A program made the position numbers and the translations under genes. Below the pieces are notes generated by a model. The model was not told where the DNA came from, made no database searches, and saw only the letters and a list, made by a program, of their open reading frames with translations. From the NCBI RefSeq assembly GCF_001699815.1, contig NZ_MCGB01000063.1:1-53296 (forward strand): a DNA stretch of 53,296 bases, written 5' to 3'. This DNA comes from Ralstonia pickettii. GTDB lineage: Bacteria > Pseudomonadota > Gammaproteobacteria > Burkholderiales > Burkholderiaceae. Below are positions 1 through 8,486 of this stretch, piece after piece. Positions within the stretch are counted from its first letter, which is position 1. Every line of letters starts with the position of its first letter.

Positions 1-1
1 G

Positions 2-673
2 CGCGACCTGCTGCGCCGCTACCTGGGGGAACAGGGCTTCACCGTGCTGGTGGCGGAAAACGCCACGGCCATGAACAAACTCTGGCTGCGCGAGCGCTTC
101 GACCTGCTCGTGCTTGACCTGATGATGCCGGGTGAAGACGGCCTGTCGATCTGCCGTCGCCTGCGCGGCGCGAACGATCAGACGCCGATCATCATGCTCA
201 CCGCCAAGGGCGAAGACGTCGACCGCATTGTCGGCCTTGAAATGGGCGCGGACGATTACCTCCCCAAACCGTTCAACCCCCGCGAACTGATTGCGCGCAT
301 CCACGCCGTGCTGCGCCGCCGCGGCCCCGCCGAAATCCCGGGTGCGCCGTCCGAGACGCCGGAAACGTTCGCTTTTGGCGATTTCGTTCTCAACCTGGCC
401 ACGCGCACGCTCAAGAAAAACGACGAAGAGATCACGCTCACGACGGGCGAATTCTCCGTGCTCAAGGTGTTTGCACGCCATCCGCGCCAACCCCTATCGC
501 GCGAGAAGCTGATGGAAATGGCGCGCGGCCGCGAATACGAAGTGTTCGATCGCAGCCTTGATGTGCAGATTTCGCGTCTGCGCAAGCTGATTGAACCTGA
601 CGCCAGCAACCCGCGCTTCATTCAGACCGTGTGGGGCCTGGGCTACGTGTTCATTCCCGACGGCGCCAAGTAA
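2..673 (+). CDS. ompR: OmpR-type response regulator (5' end outside window)
   Basis: DNA-binding response regulator of the OmpR/PhoB class, acting in the cytoplasm as partner of the sensor kinase that follows. The frame is open from base 2, so the start codon and first residues lie upstream of the window. The receiver domain shows the phospho-acceptor Asp in VLDLMMPG (codon 116-118), the conserved Thr in MLTAKGE and the Lys in LPKPF. A C-terminal winged helix follows, with SREKLME, the RSLDVQISRLRKL recognition helix and a GLGYVF ending. Only 33 bases separate it from the kinase gene, so the two are probably co-transcribed. OmpR is the best name because the partner has EnvZ architecture; the signal sensed is not visible. 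Confidence 0.85.
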   Translation, partial: RDLLRRYLGEQGFTVLVAENATAMNKLWLRERFDLLVLDLMMPGEDGLSICRRLRGANDQTPIIMLTAKGEDVDRIVGLEMGADDYLPKPFNPRELIARIHAVLRRRGPAEIPGAPSETPETFAFGDFVLNLATRTLKKNDEEITLTTGEFSVLKVFARHPRQPLSREKLMEMARGREYEVFDRSLDVQISRLRKLIEPDASNPRFIQTVWGLGYVFIPDGAK

Positions 674-706
674 GCACCCGAGCAACCTTTCTCTTCCGCA
701 TCCGAC

Positions 707-2068
707 TTGCGCATCCCGCGTCCGGCCGCGTTGCGGCATCTGCTGATCAGTGTGTTTGGTTCGCTGTTCTGGCGAACCTTCATGCTGATCGCATTGCTCA
801 TCGCGATTTCTCTGGGCGTGTGGTTCCAGAGCTTCCGTATTTTCGAGCGTGAACCGCGCGCGCAGCAGATCGCCATGCAGGTGGTCAGCGTGGTCAAGCT
901 CACGCGGGCGGCGCTGCTGTATTCGGATCCGTCGAGACGCCGCTTCCTGCTGCTCGATCTCGTGCAGAACGAGGGCATCAAGGTCTACCCACGCGAGAAG
1001 GAAGACGAATACCGGGAGCCGCACACCAACCCTTACCTGACGCAGCTTGTCCAGCAGGAGATCCGCAACCGGCTCGGGGCCGACGCGGTGATCGCCACGG
1101 CCGTCAACGACATCCCGGGCGTGTGGGTGAGCTTCCAGATCGAGGGCGACGACTACTGGGTCGCCATCAGCCCGGACCGTTTCGAGCACGTGCCGGGGTT
1201 GCAATGGCTGTGGTGGTCGATGGCGGCGCTGGTGCTGTCGGTGCTGGGCGCGGCGTTCATTACGTCACGCGTGAACCAGCCGCTCAAGCGCCTGGCCGAT
1301 ACAGCGCGCGCCATCAGCGCCGGAGACGACCCGAAGGCATTGCCCGAAGGCGGCGGCACCGAAGTGGCGCAGGCGAATCACAGCTTCAACCAGATGGTGC
1401 GCGACCTCAAGCAGCTCGAGGCCGATCGCGCCGTCATGCTGGCCGGCATCTCGCACGACCTGCGCACGCCCCTTACGCGCCTGCGCCTGGAAACCGAGAT
1501 GAGCCCCGTCGACGAGCAGACGCGCGAACTGATGGTGGCCGACATCGAACAGATGGACGCGATCATCGGCCAGTTCCTGGACTACGCGCGCCCCAGCGGG
1601 GAGATGCTCGAGGACGTGGACCTGACCGAACTCGTGCGCGACACGGCGCCCGTCTACTCTGCGCATGACGATATCGACCTGACACTCAAGCTCGCGCCCG
1701 AGGCCATCGCCCGCTGCAACCGCATGGAAACACAGCGCATTCTCGACAACCTGATCGAAAACGCACGCCGCTACGGCAAGACCCCCGGCACGAACCGCGC
1801 AGAGATCACCGTCAGCACGTTCCTGCAAGGCAACGAGGTTGTATTGTGCGTGGCCGATCGCGGTACAGGTGTGCCGGCCAACCAGCTTGCATTGCTCACC
1901 CGGCCGTTCTACCGCCTTGAATCGGCACGCAGCGAAGCCAAGGGCGCCGGGCTGGGCATGTCGATCGTCAATCGCATCCTGCAGCGCAGCGGCGGCCGCC
2001 TCGTGCTTGAGAACCGCACACCGCCCGAAACGGGACTGCTCGTCAGCGCCTGCTACGCGCGCGCCTGA
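707..2068 (+). CDS. envZ: EnvZ-like sensor histidine kinase
   Basis: Membrane sensor kinase of 453 aa. Two membrane segments (about residues 20-40 and 165-187) flank a periplasmic loop of roughly 120 residues. A HAMP linker follows, then the HisKA domain with phospho-acceptor His250 in GISHDLRTPLTRL, then a HATPase domain with the N box NLIENARRYG, G1 box DRGTGV and G2 box GAGLGMSIV. The start is TTG; no in-frame ATG exists before the first membrane segment, and the SD is poor. It presumably phosphorylates the OmpR-type regulator encoded 33 bases upstream. EnvZ is assigned by architecture and pairing; a related osmotic or envelope sensor is possible. Confidence 0.82.
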   Translation: MRIPRPAALRHLLISVFGSLFWRTFMLIALLIAISLGVWFQSFRIFEREPRAQQIAMQVVSVVKLTRAALLYSDPSRRRFLLLDLVQNEGIKVYPREKEDEYREPHTNPYLTQLVQQEIRNRLGADAVIATAVNDIPGVWVSFQIEGDDYWVAISPDRFEHVPGLQWLWWSMAALVLSVLGAAFITSRVNQPLKRLADTARAISAGDDPKALPEGGGTEVAQANHSFNQMVRDLKQLEADRAVMLAGISHDLRTPLTRLRLETEMSPVDEQTRELMVADIEQMDAIIGQFLDYARPSGEMLEDVDLTELVRDTAPVYSAHDDIDLTLKLAPEAIARCNRMETQRILDNLIENARRYGKTPGTNRAEITVSTFLQGNEVVLCVADRGTGVPANQLALLTRPFYRLESARSEAKGAGLGMSIVNRILQRSGGRLVLENRTPPETGLLVSACYARA

Positions 2069-2351
2069 TCCGGCACACTGCGCGGCCTCTCCCGGGCATA
2101 TCCCCTGCTTCCCACGCCTGTCATGCGTCGCCGATAAGGTGCGGCGGCGGGCAGCGCTATGGCTGGCGTTGAGAATATCAATTGGCCGGTTTTGAATTCA
2201 TCGCCAATACTCCAGCCGCCAGGCTGCGCGCCTGCGCGTTCTTCGTCTCCGTCCGAACATCCTCCAGTCGGACCGGACGGCCGGTGAGCGTGTGTCTGCA
2301 AGTCCCCGCTTGGGTTTCGTACCCATTGCCACACAACTCAAGGAGAAGCTC
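2069..2351. other. Intergenic region between envZ and ahpC
   Basis: No gene is evident here. The stretch around 2170-2215 is locally AT-richer than its surroundings and is the most likely place for the ahpC promoter, but I could not find a convincing -35/-10 pair or a clean OxyR tetranucleotide array. The AGGAG ribosome-binding site of ahpC is at the end. Confidence 0.4.
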
Positions 2352-2900
2352 ATGAAGACCATTGGTGACAAGCTCGAACCGTTCAAGGTCGTCGGCGTCA
2401 AGCCCGGGTTCAACAATCACGAAGAGAACGGCGAGTCGGCGTTCGAGGACATCACCGAGACCTCGTTCCCGGGCAAATGGAAGGTCATCTTTTTCTATCC
2501 GAAGGACTTCACGTTCGTCTGCCCGACCGAGATCGTTGCCTTCGCCAAACTGAACGATGACTTTGCCGACCGCGACACCATCGTGCTCGGCGGCTCGACC
2601 GACAATGAATTCGTCAAGCTCGCATGGCGCCGCGAGCACAAAGACCTGAACAAGCTCAACCAATGGTCGTTTGCCGACTCGACGGGTGCCCTGGTCGACC
2701 AGCTTGGCGTACGCGAGCATGAGGCCGGCGTTGCGTTGCGCGCCACCTTCATCGTCGACCCGGACAACGTCATCCAGCACGTGTCGGTCAACAACCTGAA
2801 CGTGGGTCGCAACCCGGACGAAGTGCTGCGCATTCTCGACGGCCTGCAGACGGACGAGTTGTGCCCGTGCAACCGCGCAGTCGGCGGTGCGACGCTGTAA
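2352..2900 (+). CDS. ahpC: AhpC-type 2-Cys peroxiredoxin
   Basis: Cytoplasmic thiol peroxidase (182 aa) that reduces hydrogen peroxide, alkyl peroxides and peroxynitrite. The peroxidatic Cys57 lies in FTFVCPTEI, and resolving cysteines Cys171 and Cys173 lie in ELCPCNR near the C-terminus. The overall pattern (PGKWKVIFFYPKDFTFVCPTE) resembles the Mycobacterium tuberculosis AhpC subfamily, which is reduced by AhpD rather than by AhpF. The next gene encodes AhpD, which supports that pairing. The ATG at 2352 is preceded by AGGAG at 2341-2345; a longer open frame upstream has no comparable ribosome-binding site. I see no clear OxyR site in the 283-base upstream gap, so regulation is open. Confidence 0.92.
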   Translation: MKTIGDKLEPFKVVGVKPGFNNHEENGESAFEDITETSFPGKWKVIFFYPKDFTFVCPTEIVAFAKLNDDFADRDTIVLGGSTDNEFVKLAWRREHKDLNKLNQWSFADSTGALVDQLGVREHEAGVALRATFIVDPDNVIQHVSVNNLNVGRNPDEVLRILDGLQTDELCPCNRAVGGATL

Positions 2901-2926
2901 CGGCCACGCGGCGCCCTCCGAAGCCG

Positions 2927-2956
2927 AAGCCCGCCCCTGCGCGGGCTTTCTTTTTC
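2927..2956 (+). terminator. Hairpin terminator between ahpC and ahpD
   Basis: A perfect 8-bp stem (AAGCCCGC at 2927-2934, GCGGGCTT at 2942-2949 allowing for the C-rich loop) is followed by a T-rich tract. It lies between the ahpC stop and the ahpD ribosome-binding site, so it would reduce ahpD expression relative to ahpC, or separate the two units. Confidence 0.7.
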
Positions 2957-2980
2957 AGCCGCCGCTGACAGGAGACATCG

Positions 2981-3502
2981 ATGGAATTTCTGCAGACGAT
3001 CAAGGGTCGGATTCCCGACTACGCCAAGGACATCCGCCTGAATCTGGATGGCACGATCGCGCGCTCCTCGCTGGAGGGCAATGATGCCGTGGGCGTCGCG
3101 CTGGCGGCCGCTTTTGCCACGAAGAGCAAGGTGCTGACCGACGCCATCCGCAATGCCGGGGTGCTATCCCCCGAGGAGGTGAACGGCGCGCTGACCGCCG
3201 CCGCCCTCATGGGCATGAACAACGTCTGGTATCCGTACGTCGAGATGGCCGACGACTCTGACCTCGCGCAGCAGAAAGCGGAGTTGCGCATGAACGCCTA
3301 CGCCAACAACGGCGGCGTCGACAAACGCCGGTTCGAGATGTATGCCCTGGCCGCGTCCATCATCGGCAAATGCCATTTCTGCATTAAATCGCACTACGAC
3401 TTGCTGAAGAATCACCAGGGCATGAGCGCGCAGCAATTGCGCGACGTTGGTCGCATTGCGGCTGTCATCAACGCGGCAGCGCAAGTCATCGCGGCCGAAT
3501 AG
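2981..3502 (+). CDS. ahpD: Alkylhydroperoxidase AhpD
   Basis: AhpD-fold thiol reductase (173 aa) that in M. tuberculosis passes electrons from lipoamide/dihydrolipoamide succinyltransferase to AhpC. The active-site motif CHFCIKSH places the redox cysteines at Cys131 and Cys134 and the relay His at His138, nearly the numbering of the mycobacterial enzyme (130, 133, 137). The all-helical protein has no signal peptide. The start at 2981 has AGGAG at 2970-2974. Its position behind ahpC argues for a joint peroxidase system; a hairpin terminator between the genes suggests lower expression of ahpD. Confidence 0.92.
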   Translation: MEFLQTIKGRIPDYAKDIRLNLDGTIARSSLEGNDAVGVALAAAFATKSKVLTDAIRNAGVLSPEEVNGALTAAALMGMNNVWYPYVEMADDSDLAQQKAELRMNAYANNGGVDKRRFEMYALAASIIGKCHFCIKSHYDLLKNHQGMSAQQLRDVGRIAAVINAAAQVIAAE

Positions 3503-3521
3503 CCGCACCAGTTCAGCAAAC

Positions 3522-3555
3522 GAAAACGGCAGCCCGGATCGCTCCGGTGCTGCCG
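3522..3555 (-). terminator. Terminator of the ispD-ispF transcript
   Basis: Nested hairpin with outer arms CGGCAGC (3527-3533) and GCTGCCG (3549-3555), inner arms CCGGA/TCCGG and a 4-base loop. On the minus strand it is followed by TTTT, fitting an intrinsic terminator for ispF. It lies between convergent ahpD and ispF. Confidence 0.8.
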
Positions 3556-3583
3556 CTTGCCTCCGCGTGATGGCGACGCGGAC

Positions 3584-4090
3584 TTAGTCCTGCTCGGCGG
3601 CTTCTGCGCGATAGATCAACACCACCGCCTGCGCGACGATGCCTTCCTCCTTGCCTTCGAAGCCGAGCTTCTCGTTCGTTTTGGCCTTGACGTTGCACCG
3701 CTCGGGCGCAATGCCGAGGTCTTCCGCTAAGTTGGCAACCATGCCAGGCACATGTGGTGCGAGTTTGGGCTTCTGCGCGATGACGGTGGCGTCGACATTG
3801 CCGACCGCATAACCGGCCTTGTGCACGCGGCGCACGGCTTCGCGCAGCAGCACGCGGCTGTCGGCGCCGGCAAAGGCCGGGTCGGTGTCGGGAAAGTGCC
3901 GGCCGATGTCGCCCAGGCCGGCGGCGCCGAACAATGCATCGGTAATCGCATGCAGCAGCGCATCGGCGTCGGAGTGGCCGAGCAGACCGCGTGTGTGCGG
4001 AATCTCCACGCCGCCCAGGATCAGCTTGCGGCCCTCCACCAGCGCGTGCACGTCATAGCCTTGACCAATGCGGATGTCCATCCAGTTCAT
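3584..4090 (-). CDS. ispF: 2-C-methyl-D-erythritol 2,4-cyclodiphosphate synthase
   Basis: Non-mevalonate isoprenoid pathway enzyme that cyclises CDP-methylerythritol 2-phosphate, releasing CMP. The 168-aa protein carries the zinc ligands Asp13 and His15 in YDVHA and His47 in ALLHA, plus the LGHSDAD loop and the TxEKLGF-like [10 protein letters not shown] motif. The start codon overlaps the ispD stop as ATGA at 4087-4090, indicating translational coupling. A second ATG four codons later (MDIRIG) is an alternative start. The gene is the last of its transcript, with a hairpin terminator beyond the stop. Confidence 0.96.
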   Translation of the reverse strand: MNWMDIRIGQGYDVHALVEGRKLILGGVEIPHTRGLLGHSDADALLHAITDALFGAAGLGDIGRHFPDTDPAFAGADSRVLLREAVRRVHKAGYAVGNVDATVIAQKPKLAPHVPGMVANLAEDLGIAPERCNVKAKTNEKLGFEGKEEGIVAQAVVLIYRAEAAEQD

Positions 4091-4845
4091 GCTTGCGATG
4101 CCTCGTTGGGTTGTGCGCGCTGCGCGAGGATGGCCTCGGCGAGTGCGAAATCGTCGGAATACGTCACCTTGAAGTTGCGCAGCGCCCCCGGCACAAGCAG
4201 CGGCGGGTGACCGGCGGCTTCAATGGCGCTGGCTTCGTCGGTGACGATGCGCTGTTGCAACAGCGCCTCCCGCAAGGCGCGCTCCAGCAGGCCAAGCGGA
4301 AACATCTGCGGCGTCTGCGCTTGCCACAGGCCATCGCGCGGCACGGTGGCGTTGATGTGCTGAGCCGCATCGGCACGTTTGAGCGTATCTGCCACGGGTA
4401 GCGCAAGGATGCCTCCCGCAGCTTGCGTGCCTCCGGCCTCCACGGCCGCGACCAAACGCGCGACCAGTGCGGGCGTCAGGCCCGGACGCGCCGCATCATG
4501 CACGAGCACCCAGTCGTCATCGTGCGCACCGAGACCACGCAACGCCGCCAGCCCATGCGTGACGGATGCGTGGCGCGAGTCGCCGCCGCAATCGACCTCC
4601 ACCAGCTTGGGCGCGTTGAAACCGCCCTCGGGAAAGCGCTGCACGAGCGGCTGTGCGCCGGGCGTTGTCACGACCAGCACGGTGTCGATTTCGGGGCTGG
4701 CCAGGAATGCCTGCGCCGTGTGCCACAACATCGGCCGCCCGGCAATCACCTGATATTGCTTGGGCAGATCGCCGCCGGCGCGGGAGCCGGTGCCGGCCGA
4801 GGGAATCAGCGCAAAACGGCGTCGGCCAGGGTGTGAAATCGACAT
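4087..4845 (-). CDS. ispD: 2-C-methyl-D-erythritol 4-phosphate cytidylyltransferase
   Basis: Transfers CMP from CTP to methylerythritol 4-phosphate, two steps before IspF. The N-terminal nucleotide loop reads [17 protein letters not shown], with the Arg and Lys expected of the family (the second position is Ala-Gly rather than the usual Met-Gly). The VHDAARP motif and the ADTLKR segment are present. I choose the ATG at 4845 (252 aa, close to the usual 230-240); the open frame extends 70 codons further without family similarity. It overlaps ispF by four bases. Confidence 0.94.
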   Translation of the reverse strand: MSISHPGRRRFALIPSAGTGSRAGGDLPKQYQVIAGRPMLWHTAQAFLASPEIDTVLVVTTPGAQPLVQRFPEGGFNAPKLVEVDCGGDSRHASVTHGLAALRGLGAHDDDWVLVHDAARPGLTPALVARLVAAVEAGGTQAAGGILALPVADTLKRADAAQHINATVPRDGLWQAQTPQMFPLGLLERALREALLQQRIVTDEASAIEAAGHPPLLVPGALRNFKVTYSDDFALAEAILAQRAQPNEASQA

Positions 4846-4922
4846 GAGAGGCGGGAAAGTGAACGTGGGCGCAGCATTTGCGTGGGTTTTGGCCCGCCCA
4901 AGCGCGCGGCTGGCGCGGATTT

Positions 4923-4928
4923 TATAAT
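4923..4928 (+). promoter_or_regulatory. Consensus -10 box upstream of mfd
   Basis: TATAAT matches the sigma-70 -10 consensus exactly and lies 90 bases before the mfd start, in the divergent ispD/mfd gap. I find no good -35 at 16-18 bases, so the assignment rests on the -10 and its position. Confidence 0.5.
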
Positions 4929-4942
4929 AGCGCTCTGCGTCG

Positions 4943-4976
4943 CGACACCCCGCCTGCACATGCCGGCGGGGTGTCG
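4943..4976 (+). repeat. Perfect 12-bp hairpin in the mfd leader
   Basis: Inverted repeat CGACACCCCGCC (4943-4954) / GGCGGGGTGTCG (4965-4976) with a 10-base loop, just downstream of the -10 box and 41 bases before the mfd ATG. It is followed by TGCTTTGTCTTG, a weak T-rich tract, so it could act as an attenuator or simply as an mRNA 5' stabiliser. Confidence 0.75.
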
Positions 4977-5017
4977 TGCTTTGTCTTGCAGTCGTGCCCC
5001 ACACAACCTCACGCCTC

Positions 5018-8000
5018 ATGTCCGATTTTTCGCTCTCTGCCCTGCCCGCCGTCAAACCGGGCGCGCGCTTCGTCTTCAGTGGCCTGCAGGGCGCGGCAGA
5101 TGCCCTGCTGCTGGCACGCTACCTGGAGCAGCATCGCGCCGCGGCGCCGATGCTGGCGGTGGTCTGCGCCAATGCCGTCGATGCCCAGCGCCTGGCGGAG
5201 GAGCTACGCTGGTTTGCCCCGCAGGCGCGCGTGAAGCTGCTGCCGGACTGGGAAACGCTGCCGTACGACAATTTCTCGCCGCACCAGGATTTGATCTCCG
5301 AGCGGCTGGCGACGCTGCATGACCTGCAGAACGGTGCGTGCGACATCCTGCTCGTGCCTGCCTCCACGGCGCTGCAGCGCGTGGCGCCGCCATCATTCCT
5401 CGCCGCTTACACGTTCTTCTTCAAAAAGGGCGAAAAGCTGGACGAGGCGGCGCTGAAAGCGCAATTCACGCTGGCCGGCTACGAGCACGTCAGCGCCGTG
5501 ATGCGGCCAGGCGAATACTCCGTGCGGGGCGGCCTGATCGACTTGTTCCCGATGGGCTCTCCGCTGCCGTATCGGCTGGACCTGTTTGGCGACGAAATCG
5601 AGACGATCCGCTCGTTCGACCCAGACACGCAGCGCAGCCTCTACCCGGTGAACGAAGTCCGCCTGCTGCCGGGCCGCGAATTTCCGATGGACGAGGCCTC
5701 GCGCACTGCCTTCCGCGGACGCTGGCGCGAGGTGTTCGAGGGGGACCCGACGCGCTCGCCCATCTATAAGGACATCGGCAACGGCGTGCCGAGCGCCGGC
5801 ATCGAGTACTACCTGCCACTGTTCTTCGACGAGACCGCGACGCTGTTCGACTACCTGCCGGGCACCACGCATCTTGCCTTCGTGGGCGACATCGAAGGCG
5901 CGGTGCGCCGCTTCTGGGCCGACACCACGCAGCGCTACAACTTCATGCGCCACGACCGCGAGCGCCCGCTGCTGCAGCCGTCTGCGCTGTATCTGGATGA
6001 AGAGGCGTTCTTCGTCGCCGCCAAGCCGCACGCACGTCTGGTGTTGCGCGCCGAGCCCGGCGATGCACCGCTTTCGCTGCCGTTGCCGAACGTTGCCGTC
6101 AACCGCCGCGCGGAAGACCCGCTGGTCAATCTCGAATCGTTCCTGATGCGCAGCAACTGCCGCGTGATGATCTGCGCCGAATCCGCAGGCCGCCGCGAAA
6201 CGCTTGCGCAAATGCTTGCCGCCAGCGGCCTGCACCCCGAAGGCGTCGCGGACTTTGCGGACCTGATGAGCGGCGATGCCAAGTTCGTGCTGGGCGTGGC
6301 ACCGCTGTACCAGGGCTTCATCCTCGGCGACGAACGCATCGCGCTCATCACCGAGACCGAGCTGTACGCGCAGACCGTGCGCCGCGCAGGTCGCCGCAAG
6401 CAGGAACAGGCCACCGCCGTCGATTCAATGGTGCGCGATCTGGCCGAGTTGAAGATCGGCGACCCGGTGGTGCACAGCGAGCACGGCATCGGGCGCTACC
6501 AGGGGCTGGTGTCCATCGACATGGGTAACGGCGAGGAAGAATTCCTGCACCTCGACTACGACAAGGGCAGCAAGCTCTACGTGCCGGTGCATCAGTTGCA
6601 CGTGATCTCGCGCTACTCGGGCGCCGATCCGGAAACCGCGCCGCTGCATTCGCTCGGCTCCGGCCAATGGGAAAAGGCCAAGCGCAAGGCGGCGCAGCAG
6701 ATTCGCGATACGGCGGCTGAACTGCTGAACCTGTACGCGCGGCGCGCATTGCGCCAGGGCTTTGCATTCCCGCTCACGCCCGAGGACTACGCGACGTTCG
6801 CCGAGAGCTTCGGCTTTGAGGAAACTCCCGATCAGGCCGCCGCCATCGCGGCAGTGATCGCCGACATGACGTCGGGCAAGCCGATGGACCGGCTCGTCTG
6901 CGGCGACGTCGGCTTCGGCAAGACGGAAGTCGCGCTGCGTGCCGCGTTTGTGGCGGTCATGGGTGGCAAGCAGGTGGCCATCCTGGCCCCGACCACGCTG
7001 CTTGCCGAACAGCATTACCAGACGCTGGTCGACCGCTTTGCCGACTGGCCGGTGCGCATTGCCGAGATCTCGCGTTTCAAGAACAAGAAAGAAATCGACG
7101 CCGCGATCGAAGCCATCAACGCCGGGACCATCGACATCGTGATCGGCACGCACAAGCTGCTCTCGCCGGACGTGAAGTTTGACCGCCTGGGGCTCGTCAT
7201 CATCGACGAGGAACATCGCTTTGGCGTGCGCCAGAAGGAAACGCTCAAAACGCTGCGCGCCGAGGTGGACGTTCTTACGCTCACCGCCACGCCGATCCCC
7301 CGCACGCTGGGCATGGCGCTGGAAGGCCTGCGCGATTTCTCCGTGATCGCCACCGCGCCGCAAAAGCGGCTGGCCATCAAGACGTTCCTGCGCCGCGAGG
7401 AAGATGGCGTGCTGCGCGAGGCCATCCTGCGCGAGCTGAAACGTGGCGGCCAGGTCTATTTCCTGCACAACGAGGTCGAGACCATCGAGAACAAGCGCGC
7501 CAAGCTCGAAGAGCTGATTCCGGAAGCGCGCGTGGTCGTCGCCCATGGCCAGATGCACGAACGCGAACTGGAACGCGTGATGCGTGATTTCGTGGCCCAG
7601 CGCGCCAACATCCTGCTGTGTACGACGATCATCGAAACCGGCATCGACGTGCCGACCGCAAACACGATCCTCATCCACCGTGCCGACAAGTTCGGCCTGG
7701 CGCAACTGCATCAATTGCGCGGTCGCGTCGGGCGCTCGCACCACCAGGCATATGCGTATCTGCTGGTGCATGACGTAGACGGCCTGACCAAGCAGGCACA
7801 GCGCCGGCTTGAAGCCATTCAGCAAATGGAAGAACTCGGTGCGGGCTTCTATCTCGCAATGCACGATCTCGAAATCCGCGGCGCCGGCGAGGTACTGGGC
7901 GACAAGCAATCGGGCGAGATTTCCGAGATCGGCTTCCAGCTCTACACCGACATGCTCAACCAGGCAGTGAAGTCACTGAAGGCCGGCAAGGAACCCGATC

Positions 8001-8449
8001 TGATGGCGCCGCTTGCGGCCACGACCGAGATCAACCTCGGCACGCCGGCCTTGCTGCCGCAGGACTATTGCGGCGATGTGCAGGAGCGCCTGTCGCTGTA
8101 CAAACGCCTGGCCAACTGCGAAAGCAGCGAGACGATCGACAATATCCAGGAGGAGCTGATCGACCGTTTCGGCAAGCTGCCGCCGCAGGCGCAATCGCTC
8201 ATCGAAACGCACCGACTGCGCATTGCCGCCGCGCCGCTGGGCATCCGCAAGATCGACACCGGCGCGAACGCCGTCACGCTGCAGTTCATCCCGAACCCGC
8301 CCGTTGACGCCATCAAGATCATCGATCTCGTGCAGAAGAACCGGCAGATCAAGCTGGCGGGGCAAGATCGGCTGCGTATCGAGAACATTCCGGTCGAATT
8401 CGCCGCGCTGGCGCAGACCATTCGCCACGCCATGCGGCAATTGACGTGA
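5018..8449 (+). CDS. mfd: Transcription-repair coupling factor Mfd
   Basis: DNA translocase (1143 aa, E. coli Mfd about 1148) that removes RNA polymerase stalled at DNA lesions and recruits UvrA. In order: a UvrB-homology region (about 1-340), the CarD-like RNA-polymerase interaction domain (LKIGDPVVHSEHGIGRYQG, about 470-560), helicase motor domains with Walker A GDVGFGKT at 629-636 and Walker B DEEH at 730-733, motif VI-like QLRGRVGRSHHQAYAYL, and the C-terminal TRCF domain. The ATG at 5018 gives the family N-terminus; an upstream in-frame start at 4976 would overlap the leader hairpin. argE follows 37 bases later on the same strand. Confidence 0.97.
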   Translation: MSDFSLSALPAVKPGARFVFSGLQGAADALLLARYLEQHRAAAPMLAVVCANAVDAQRLAEELRWFAPQARVKLLPDWETLPYDNFSPHQDLISERLATLHDLQNGACDILLVPASTALQRVAPPSFLAAYTFFFKKGEKLDEAALKAQFTLAGYEHVSAVMRPGEYSVRGGLIDLFPMGSPLPYRLDLFGDEIETIRSFDPDTQRSLYPVNEVRLLPGREFPMDEASRTAFRGRWREVFEGDPTRSPIYKDIGNGVPSAGIEYYLPLFFDETATLFDYLPGTTHLAFVGDIEGAVRRFWADTTQRYNFMRHDRERPLLQPSALYLDEEAFFVAAKPHARLVLRAEPGDAPLSLPLPNVAVNRRAEDPLVNLESFLMRSNCRVMICAESAGRRETLAQMLAASGLHPEGVADFADLMSGDAKFVLGVAPLYQGFILGDERIALITETELYAQTVRRAGRRKQEQATAVDSMVRDLAELKIGDPVVHSEHGIGRYQGLVSIDMGNGEEEFLHLDYDKGSKLYVPVHQLHVISRYSGADPETAPLHSLGSGQWEKAKRKAAQQIRDTAAELLNLYARRALRQGFAFPLTPEDYATFAESFGFEETPDQAAAIAAVIADMTSGKPMDRLVCGDVGFGKTEVALRAAFVAVMGGKQVAILAPTTLLAEQHYQTLVDRFADWPVRIAEISRFKNKKEIDAAIEAINAGTIDIVIGTHKLLSPDVKFDRLGLVIIDEEHRFGVRQKETLKTLRAEVDVLTLTATPIPRTLGMALEGLRDFSVIATAPQKRLAIKTFLRREEDGVLREAILRELKRGGQVYFLHNEVETIENKRAKLEELIPEARVVVAHGQMHERELERVMRDFVAQRANILLCTTIIETGIDVPTANTILIHRADKFGLAQLHQLRGRVGRSHHQAYAYLLVHDVDGLTKQAQRRLEAIQQMEELGAGFYLAMHDLEIRGAGEVLGDKQSGEISEIGFQLYTDMLNQAVKSLKAGKEPDLMAPLAATTEINLGTPALLPQDYCGDVQERLSLYKRLANCESSETIDNIQEELIDRFGKLPPQAQSLIETHRLRIAAAPLGIRKIDTGANAVTLQFIPNPPVDAIKIIDLVQKNRQIKLAGQDRLRIENIPVEFAALAQTIRHAMRQLT

Positions 8450-8486
8450 TCCAGTAGGATCAGCCCGTCAGAACAAGGAAACCATC

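Noticed and set aside
2170-2215. An OxyR site before ahpC
   Set aside because: The AT-rich patch does not show the spaced tetranucleotide pattern; I could not support it.
4976-5017. A longer start for Mfd
   Set aside because: It would begin within the leader hairpin and adds residues that do not match the family N-terminus.
6425-7909. A 494-codon minus-strand frame
   Set aside because: Antisense to the Mfd helicase domain; no recognisable motif.
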